Part shown: piece after piece, positions 58,345-64,000 of the stretch
Layout: every line of letters begins with the position of its first letter
Position numbering within the stretch: the first letter of the stretch is position 1
Source of the DNA: a virus
Strand: one strand, 5' to 3'
DNA: 64,000 nt
IMG/VR virus record: IMGVR_UViG_3300024262_005408
Coordinates: 1-64,000 of that record
The notes under the pieces: generated by a model
The model's database searches: none
Seen by the model: the letters and a program-made list of their open reading frames with translations, nothing else
Told to the model about the DNA's origin: nothing
Program-made: the position numbers and the translations under genes

Positions 58345-59067
58345 GTGGCCGATATACCAACGTTCAGAGATTTAATTAGAGCAACAAATCCTGGCCCTAG
58401 ACTTGGCTCTGAATGGGCAAAAGTTAACATTCATGGGATACCTGAACCAGCTGCACCTACCCCTACCCCTACTTATACCCCTACTACAACAAGAACACCA
58501 ACACAAACACCAACAGTTACTAAATCTAAAACTAATACAGTTACACCAACCATTACATATTCGGTTACTAATACAACTTCAAGAACCGGTACACCTTTAA
58601 TAACAGCAACAAGAACATATACAAGAACTCAAAGCCCAACTCAATCAGCTACACAAACAAAAACACCCACACGAACTAGAACAGAAACACCCACACAAAC
58701 TAGAACCCCCACACAAACTCAAACATTTACCGTATCAATTACCGTAACACCAACTCAATCTCCTACCAATACACAAACAAATACACAGACAGCTACACAA
58801 TCACGAACAGCTTCACAAACACCGACAAGAACGCAATCGCCTACGTATACCGCTGTAGCGTCAGGGTTTTTTACACCTACACCCACACTAACACGGTCTA
58901 ATACACCTACTAATACTCAGACACCAACTCAGACACGTACGGAATCAAAACCGATTATAACACTCACACCAACTTGGACAAAATCAAGAACCTCTACACA
59001 AACGAGAACAAGAACTAAATCTATTACACAGACTGTTACTCAATCTAAAACGGAAATCACAACCTAA
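58345..59067 (+). CDS. Thr/Gln-rich repeat protein, copy 2
   Basis: 240 residues starting at GTG. A short N-terminal head of ~35 residues (F-R-D-L-I-R-A-T-N-P-G-P-R-L-G) is followed by ~200 residues of T-P-T-x-T and T-Q-T units like the protein at 55031. It has no globular C-terminus. The stop overlaps the portal start by one base. Probably a second fibrous decoration. Confidence 0.8.
   Translation: MADIPTFRDLIRATNPGPRLGSEWAKVNIHGIPEPAAPTPTPTYTPTTTRTPTQTPTVTKSKTNTVTPTITYSVTNTTSRTGTPLITATRTYTRTQSPTQSATQTKTPTRTRTETPTQTRTPTQTQTFTVSITVTPTQSPTNTQTNTQTATQSRTASQTPTRTQSPTYTAVASGFFTPTPTLTRSNTPTNTQTPTQTRTESKPIITLTPTWTKSRTSTQTRTRTKSITQTVTQSKTEITT
58447..59058 (+). repeat. Low-complexity ACA-rich repeat, second array
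   Basis: The same degenerate ACN-rich coding repeat as at 55490-56638, shorter. It encodes T-x-T-Q-T units. Confidence 0.8.
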
Positions 59068-60872
59068 TGGCTAAAGAAGATCAAATAATTGAAGAAGGTA
59101 AAGGCAATCAAGGAACGTTTGGACGTTCTTTAATGAAATTTGTACAGAGTAGATTACCTTATCAATCTTATGAAACACTCGACACTCTTGCATCGGTAAA
59201 CCCAAAATACAAACTTTTTCAAAATCAAGGAAGTAAAAGAGAAGATGCTTTACAAAGACAATCTATTTCGTCATCAACCATCATTAACAATAATGCTGTT
59301 GGTGATATTGCAATGGATAAAGGGTTTCAAGATTTCATGTATGCTAATATCCAGCAGGATAAAGCAGCAAGAATAAGAGACTATAGAGTAATGGCAGCAT
59401 TTGCTGAAGTTGGGGATGCTCTTGATGAAATTTGCGATGAAATTATTAATACGGATAATGAAGGTAGAGTAGTTACATTATCTTTTAGAGATAGAGTATT
59501 TAAACCACACGAACAAGAACAAATACAAGGAGAATTTCAAAAGTTTGTTCAATACTTTGATTTAGATCACCAAGGTTGGGAATATTTTAGACAACTTTTA
59601 ACAGAAGGTGAAGTTTATTGGGAACATATCATACACAAAGAACACCCTCATGAAGGTATCTTAGGTGTAGTTCAAGTACCTACAGAATTAATAGATCCAA
59701 TTTTTGGTAACATTCAAAATTCAATAGTTCAGGGGTATCTTTTAAGAAAGCCAGTATTTAATGAATCGAATCCTACAAAGGTAGAAGATATGCAACTGGT
59801 ACCTATGGACAAGAACCAAGTTACTTATGTTAATTCTGGTATATGGAACGATAATAAAACAATAAGATTACCGTTTTTAGAAAATGCAAGAAGAGCTTAT
59901 AGACAGTTATCACTAATAGAAGATGCAATTGTAATTTATAGATTAGTTAGAGCTCCAGAAAAATTAGTTTTTAATGTTGATGTTGGTAACATGTCACCTC
60001 CAAAAGCTGAAGCTTACTTAAGAAATCTTCAACAAAAATATTGGAGCAGACACACATATGATACAGATGGAGACGGTACAGTGCAGAAATTTTCTCCTCA
60101 ATCTATGCTTGATTCATTCTGGTTTGCTAAGAGAGCAGGAAGCGAAGGTACAGATGTAAGAACATTAGCCGGTGGTCAGAATTTAGGTGAGTTAGAAGAT
60201 TTAATGTATTTCTTAAAGAAGTTATACAAATCTCTAAAGGTACCTGTTACAAGATTAGACCCCGAGAGAGCTTTTCAAGACGGTACAGAAATATTAAGAG
60301 AAGAATTAAAATTTGCCCGGTTTATTATTAGAATGCAATCACATTTCGCCGCCGGGTTAAAAAATGGGTTTATTACTCATTTAAAGCTGAAAAAAATATG
60401 GGAAAAATATAATTTAAAAGAACTTCAATTAAATTTAAATTTTAATGTTCCTACTAACTTCTTTGAAATGCGTGAGCAGCAGAAGTTGGATTTAAGAATT
60501 AATAACTACACTCAAGTGGGTGGTAATGAATATATTTCTAACACATGGGCACAAAAGAAATATTTAGATTGGTCAGATATTGAAGTAAAAGCAAATAGAG
60601 AATTTTTAAGAAGAGATAAAGAACTTGCTTGGGAATTAATGCAAATAGAACAAGCTGGTCCTAATTGGAGAGAACAAATGACACAAGCAGCAGAAGGTGA
60701 AGAAGGGGGTGGTGAAGGATTAGAACCCGGGTTGGGTGCTACTGGATCAGCTATTCCTAATCCATCAGCTCCGCCAGATTTTGGACCCCCACCAGAAGGT
60801 GGAGGGCCTGAAGTAACTGGAGGTGCAGGAGATGTTCCAGTAGCTCCTGACGCAGAAGCTGGTGCGACATAA
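59067..60872 (+). CDS. 20: Portal protein gp20
   Basis: 601 residues. Conserved T4-type portal segments: R-D-Y-R-V-M-A-A-F-A-E-V-G-D-A-L-D-E-I, E-G-E-V-Y-W-E-H, F-W-F-A-K-R-A-G-S-E-G-T-D-V and V-P-V-T-R-L-D-P-E-R-A-F. The C-terminal ~60 residues are Gly/Pro/Glu-rich. Gp20 forms the dodecameric DNA-entry ring and nucleates head assembly. It starts inside the stop of the repeat protein and so is translationally coupled. Confidence 0.97.
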   Translation: MAKEDQIIEEGKGNQGTFGRSLMKFVQSRLPYQSYETLDTLASVNPKYKLFQNQGSKREDALQRQSISSSTIINNNAVGDIAMDKGFQDFMYANIQQDKAARIRDYRVMAAFAEVGDALDEICDEIINTDNEGRVVTLSFRDRVFKPHEQEQIQGEFQKFVQYFDLDHQGWEYFRQLLTEGEVYWEHIIHKEHPHEGILGVVQVPTELIDPIFGNIQNSIVQGYLLRKPVFNESNPTKVEDMQLVPMDKNQVTYVNSGIWNDNKTIRLPFLENARRAYRQLSLIEDAIVIYRLVRAPEKLVFNVDVGNMSPPKAEAYLRNLQQKYWSRHTYDTDGDGTVQKFSPQSMLDSFWFAKRAGSEGTDVRTLAGGQNLGELEDLMYFLKKLYKSLKVPVTRLDPERAFQDGTEILREELKFARFIIRMQSHFAAGLKNGFITHLKLKKIWEKYNLKELQLNLNFNVPTNFFEMREQQKLDLRINNYTQVGGNEYISNTWAQKKYLDWSDIEVKANREFLRRDKELAWELMQIEQAGPNWREQMTQAAEGEEGGGEGLEPGLGATGSAIPNPSAPPDFGPPPEGGGPEVTGGAGDVPVAPDAEAGAT

Positions 60873-60875
60873 ATA
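60868..60875 (+). promoter_or_regulatory. Late promoter CATAAATA
   Basis: Six bases before ATG 60882, overlapping the portal stop codon. Confidence 0.55.
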
Positions 60876-60881
60876 ATATAA

Positions 60882-61157
60882 ATGGCATATCAACCTATAG
60901 GTACAATAAAAGGTTACTTTGAGAAAGGCGACGTTCCTTCACAAAGCAATTTTAACGATTTAATTGATTCATCTTATAACGCCACGTCGGGTATTGGTAT
61001 CGAAACCGGTTTCGCTAATCTCAGTACCGTTTCTTTAAGCGCTGGAGAAATTTACATCAATTCTTTAATGGGATCTACTCAATCATTGACATTAAGTACC
61101 CAATCCGGTAATGTAACGTTAACTATAACTAACGGAATTATCACAAATATTGCATAA
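60882..61157 (+). CDS. Small virion structural protein
   Basis: 91 residues, Thr/Ser/Gly-rich and beta-structured (T-V-S-L-S-A-G-E-I-Y-I-N-S). The start M-A-Y-Q-P-I-G-T-I-K-G-Y-F resembles N-terminal attachment domains of fibre or head-decoration proteins. Late gene between portal and tail-fibre. Function unknown. Confidence 0.65.
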   Translation: MAYQPIGTIKGYFEKGDVPSQSNFNDLIDSSYNATSGIGIETGFANLSTVSLSAGEIYINSLMGSTQSLTLSTQSGNVTLTITNGIITNIA

Positions 61158-61183
61158 TTAACTTGATCTTTATGGTTTTCTAT

Positions 61184-61191
61184 TTTAAATA
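61184..61191 (+). promoter_or_regulatory. Ambiguous promoter box TTTAAATA
   Basis: A late-type core eight bases before ATG 61200. A sigma70 reading (TTGATC at 61163, N16, TTAAAT) is equally possible. Confidence 0.35.
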
Positions 61192-61199
61192 GTATTATC

Positions 61200-61901
61200 A
61201 TGAGTTGGTTTAGTTTCTTTCAAAAAAAGCAAAAAAATAAAAAATATATTATTAAAGACGATTCTGAATCTAAGACACACACAGTTACAGAATTAGTTAA
61301 AATAATAAAATCGAATAAAGGGTACACTTCTTCTCCTTATAGCAAAAAATATATAAAACCAGATTCCACACAACACGAATATGTACCTATTAAAACAACA
61401 TTTTCAAATGAATCGGTTCCTTTAGCGAAACCGAAAGAAGAAGAAAACATTCATGCGCGTGTTCCCGAGATGGTGGTAATTGAATCTGTAAAGGGTGATA
61501 AAATAGATTACTATGAAACGCGAAAATTAGTGAAGAAAAAAGAAGTCGATGTTGTAGAACCAAAACAGTATAAAAAGGAAAACAGACAAAAGGTAATTGC
61601 AACTATAGAAGAAGAAATCGAAGTAGTTGAACCAGAAAAAAATGACGTTATTCAAGACTTTATTTTGCCTAAAGACGGAAAAATTTTTGTAATGAACGGC
61701 TATGGATTAAATGTAAAGTGTAACGAACAAGAAGTAGTTGCATATATAGACACTGGGGTGGATGTAAATATAGATAAGGGGCAAGAAGTTTTATTGCATC
61801 ATTGGGGGGGCCCATATGACAAAAAGAGAGGCACCGTACTTAGTGGTACTGATACAGAAAGAACCGGCGCAGTGGAAGAAATACTAATTCAAAATGTCTG
61901 A
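61200..61901 (+). CDS. Hypothetical protein
   Basis: 233 residues. Basic N-terminus, a Lys/Glu-rich low-complexity middle (about 85-160), and a C-terminal domain of strands with I-D-T-G-V-D-V. That D-T-G is not in a convincing aspartic-protease setting. It overlaps the next gene by eight bases. Unknown; a structural or assembly role is suggested only by location. Confidence 0.65.
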   Translation: MSWFSFFQKKQKNKKYIIKDDSESKTHTVTELVKIIKSNKGYTSSPYSKKYIKPDSTQHEYVPIKTTFSNESVPLAKPKEEENIHARVPEMVVIESVKGDKIDYYETRKLVKKKEVDVVEPKQYKKENRQKVIATIEEEIEVVEPEKNDVIQDFILPKDGKIFVMNGYGLNVKCNEQEVVAYIDTGVDVNIDKGQEVLLHHWGGPYDKKRGTVLSGTDTERTGAVEEILIQNV

Positions 61902-62118
61902 AATAAACGGTCACCATATTATCTACTATATTTTAAATAAAAGTGATGCAAAGAAACGCATCATCGCCGTAACTAAAGAAACAAAAACGTATATTCACGG
62001 AATATGTATCTATAGTGAAGACCCAAAAAAGTTAAATAAAAATGTTAAGCTTCAAAAGGATATTGTTAGTGAATTCATTGATGAGTATGATTTTACTAAA
62101 ACTTTATCTTTAGATTGA
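61894..62118 (+). CDS. Small hypothetical protein
   Basis: 74 residues. N-terminal strands (H-H-I-I-Y-Y-I-L-N) and a Lys-rich middle. Overlaps the upstream gene by eight bases. Not recognised. Confidence 0.6.
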   Translation: MSEINGHHIIYYILNKSDAKKRIIAVTKETKTYIHGICIYSEDPKKLNKNVKLQKDIVSEFIDEYDFTKTLSLD

Positions 62119-62127
62119 AGTAATAAG

Positions 62128-62135
62128 AATAAATA
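62128..62135 (+). promoter_or_regulatory. T4-type late promoter AATAAATA
   Basis: Seven bases before ATG 62143, for the tail-fibre gene. Confidence 0.55.
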
Positions 62136-62142
62136 TTGTCAT

Positions 62143-64000
62143 ATGCCGACGGTAGATGTAGCTAAAATCAAAATCAGGAGAGGCAGTAACACTGATAGGA
62201 AATTAATAATTCTCGACTCCGGTGAATTAGGTTACACTATTGATACTAATCGTGTTTATGTCGGTAACGGTACTTTAAAAGGTGGTAGTTCGGTAGGAAC
62301 GTTCAATTTTAACAATTTAACAAGAGCTAACATATCAGTAAAAAATAAAGCTGAAGTTGGTGATTTAGTTTTTGATAATTATATATTATATTCTCTAAGT
62401 GGGTCAGACCCCTCTTTAACGGCGTCTTGGATGCGTTTAACCCCTAACGTCGATGGTACTACAATACAATATAATACAGACCACCAACTAGAGGTTCTTA
62501 CTTCAGGTATAGTTACAGCCGGGAATGGGATAGACGTAACTGGTGATGTAGTTAGTATAGATTTTGATAATGATGCTAACACAGCACAAATGTTCATCCC
62601 AGGAGCCGGTGGCGCTGCTACGGCTCAATTAACTGTTAACCCAGATGGTGCTTTAACTGACGATTCACATGGAGCTATAAATTATAAACCAACTGGTACA
62701 GCAGCCGGTGTTAACCACCATACTGAAGCAGTAGCTCCTTCTCAAGGTACTGCCGCATACGGGTTCTTTACCCCGTTAAGTGCACAAAAGCTATTATTCG
62801 CTCCAGAGTGGGATCATTATACAAGCACAACCGGAACAACTGCTGAACAAATCGGCGGTAACCGTACAATGCAAGTAATAAATGACGGTACAATTCAAAT
62901 TAATTCTGCTAGATTGGATATGGGTGCAGTAGTAACCCAAAATGCTATACAAGCTCAAGCGGTCACTAAAACTACAGGACAAGGTGCTGCTACCACTGGT
63001 AGTATTTCTGCTGTAGATATGATGACCCCTTGGAATTTTTTTAATAGGGAAGATATACCAGGTTCGATTCTTAGAACTGCAATTCCTGCTGCTAATATCG
63101 ACAACAAGGGGGAATATGCTAACTTTACAATAACAAATGTGGGTGCAGGACCCACTCAATGGGAAGATAGAGCATTTTTATTGCCTGGTGGTAATGGTGT
63201 AATCTATGGTATTTTTATTGAAAGCACTTCTTCAATATATGATGATATTATAGAAACATATCCTATGGTTAATTGGTCTAGCGCAACTTATAGTGCTACC
63301 GGTAACACTATAAGAGCAAATATAATTGGTATAATTAATAGTATAACCAATACGAATGGTGAGAGAATATTTGACGCATGGCAGAAATTAGATCTGTCAG
63401 ACCCCACAGTATACATTCAAGGGCTAGTTAAAGGTAAAACACCATCATGGACTGCCGGTTCACCTGCTGATTCTTTTGCCCAATCCGGTTTAGATGCAGC
63501 TTTATATAGAGTAGGTCAAACACCTGCAGTAATTTTTTCGAATACAGCAACATCAATTGACTATAATGGTGGTACCCCTACCTCAACTTCTACCGGGAAC
63601 AACGCCGGTAATGGTACAACAGGAAAAGTTGGTGTTGGTATGTATGGTTGGGTGTGTATGAACACTCAGGGAAGTAACACGTTTCAAGAAACGCTTTGTA
63701 GTACAGGAATGTTTGCTAAGCACACTATAGCTCAATTTCCTGAAACAACCACTCCAGAATTAACAAATGGAGAATACTTTTTAATATATGACGCAAATTA
63801 TAACAGGCATTGTGTATGGTACCGATACCCGGAAACCGCCCCTGAACTTATACCTGATATATCAAATAATGAAATACACAGAGGGAGAAAAACGAATTTT
63901 ATAAAAGTTGAAGTGGACGCCGGAAGAACCTCAGACCAAGTAGCAAGTATGACTTATGATGCATTATTAGCAAATTCGGAATTTGTGGATGTTTATACAC
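62143..64000 (+). CDS. Tail-fibre/adhesin protein, truncated by window end
   Basis: 619 codons are present and no stop is reached. The N-terminus K-I-K-I-R-R-G-S-N followed by I-L-D-S-G-E-L-G-Y-T-I-D-T-N-R-V-Y-V-G-N-G is the Mtd-type N-terminal domain that joins tail adhesins to the baseplate or fibre. The rest is Gly/Thr/Asn-rich beta structure (A-G-N-G-I-D-V-T-G-D). It probably determines host binding. It has its own late promoter. Confidence 0.88.
   Translation, partial: MPTVDVAKIKIRRGSNTDRKLIILDSGELGYTIDTNRVYVGNGTLKGGSSVGTFNFNNLTRANISVKNKAEVGDLVFDNYILYSLSGSDPSLTASWMRLTPNVDGTTIQYNTDHQLEVLTSGIVTAGNGIDVTGDVVSIDFDNDANTAQMFIPGAGGAATAQLTVNPDGALTDDSHGAINYKPTGTAAGVNHHTEAVAPSQGTAAYGFFTPLSAQKLLFAPEWDHYTSTTGTTAEQIGGNRTMQVINDGTIQINSARLDMGAVVTQNAIQAQAVTKTTGQGAATTGSISAVDMMTPWNFFNREDIPGSILRTAIPAANIDNKGEYANFTITNVGAGPTQWEDRAFLLPGGNGVIYGIFIESTSSIYDDIIETYPMVNWSSATYSATGNTIRANIIGIINSITNTNGERIFDAWQKLDLSDPTVYIQGLVKGKTPSWTAGSPADSFAQSGLDAALYRVGQTPAVIFSNTATSIDYNGGTPTSTSTGNNAGNGTTGKVGVGMYGWVCMNTQGSNTFQETLCSTGMFAKHTIAQFPETTTPELTNGEYFLIYDANYNRHCVWYRYPETAPELIPDISNNEIHRGRKTNFIKVEVDAGRTSDQVASMTYDALLANSEFVDVYT

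Noticed and set aside
61740-61770. D-T-G motif at the end of the 61200 gene as an aspartic protease
   Set aside because: The surrounding residues do not match the retropepsin pattern and the family's C-terminal hydrophobic-Gly motif is missing.
62794-63159. Minus-strand frames opposite the tail-fibre gene (also 62379-62597)
   Set aside because: The plus-strand fibre frame is open through the region and has an Mtd-like N-terminus. The antisense peptides have no recognisable features.
1-64000. tRNA genes, integrase and attachment sites
   Set aside because: I found no cloverleaf-like stretch in the short gaps and no integrase or repressor gene. A tRNA scan would be decisive. No intergenic gap exceeds 300 bases.

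Overview
The window is part of an AT-rich genome of a T4-like marine myovirus. The evidence is a T4-type core: UvsX, family-B DNA polymerase gp43, gp46/gp47, late sigma gp55, UvsW, UvsY, a gp31-like cochaperonin, a probable gp62 clamp-loader subunit, tail-sheath terminator gp15 and portal gp20. I see no photosynthesis genes and no tRNA genes. A heterotrophic marine bacterium (for example SAR11 or a relative) is therefore a more likely host than a cyanobacterium, but that is inference.

Layout. 1-17 kb is mostly minus-strand replication, recombination and transcription genes, with glycosyltransferases inserted between them, a small sugar-nucleotide cassette (nucleotidyltransferase plus KdsC-like phosphatase) and two small membrane proteins. 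17-40 kb is a mosaic of short late genes: putative internal-head proteins, a ligase-like nucleotidyltransferase, an NMN-adenylyltransferase-like enzyme, a retropepsin-like protein and a beta-barrel outer-membrane protein. The same stretch holds two sulfotransferases, FolE/QueD/QueE of the 7-deazaguanine pathway, PhoH and a nucleotide-pool enzyme. 40.6-49 kb begins with a minus-strand structural protein and then a plus-strand, tightly overlapping glycan cluster: several family-2/7-like and GT34-like transferases, GT10 and GT11 fucosyltransferases, a GT-B enzyme and a methyltransferase. It ends in pyrophosphatase and DUF366. 49.7-54 kb holds a GIY-YIG nuclease, small DNA-metabolism genes and a DinG-like helicase. 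54-64 kb is virion structure: gp15, two Thr/Gln-repeat proteins flanking a trypsin-like protease, portal, and a tail-fibre gene running off the right edge. Four free-standing GIY-YIG nucleases are scattered through the window.

Three patterns link these parts. First, T4-type late promoters (core TAAATA) and sigma70-type early promoters (TTGAnn, usually N16, TATAAT) both sit so close to start codons that most transcripts should be leaderless or nearly so. Second, about a dozen late proteins, some of them enzymes, begin with a short N-terminal segment ending in L/I-x-E, like the T4 capsid-targeting peptide cut by the prohead protease. This suggests a packaged, injected set of proteins. Third, about fifteen glycosyltransferases plus sulfotransferases, a carbamoyltransferase and mucin-like Thr-rich virion proteins suggest glycan decoration of the virion or remodelling of the host surface.
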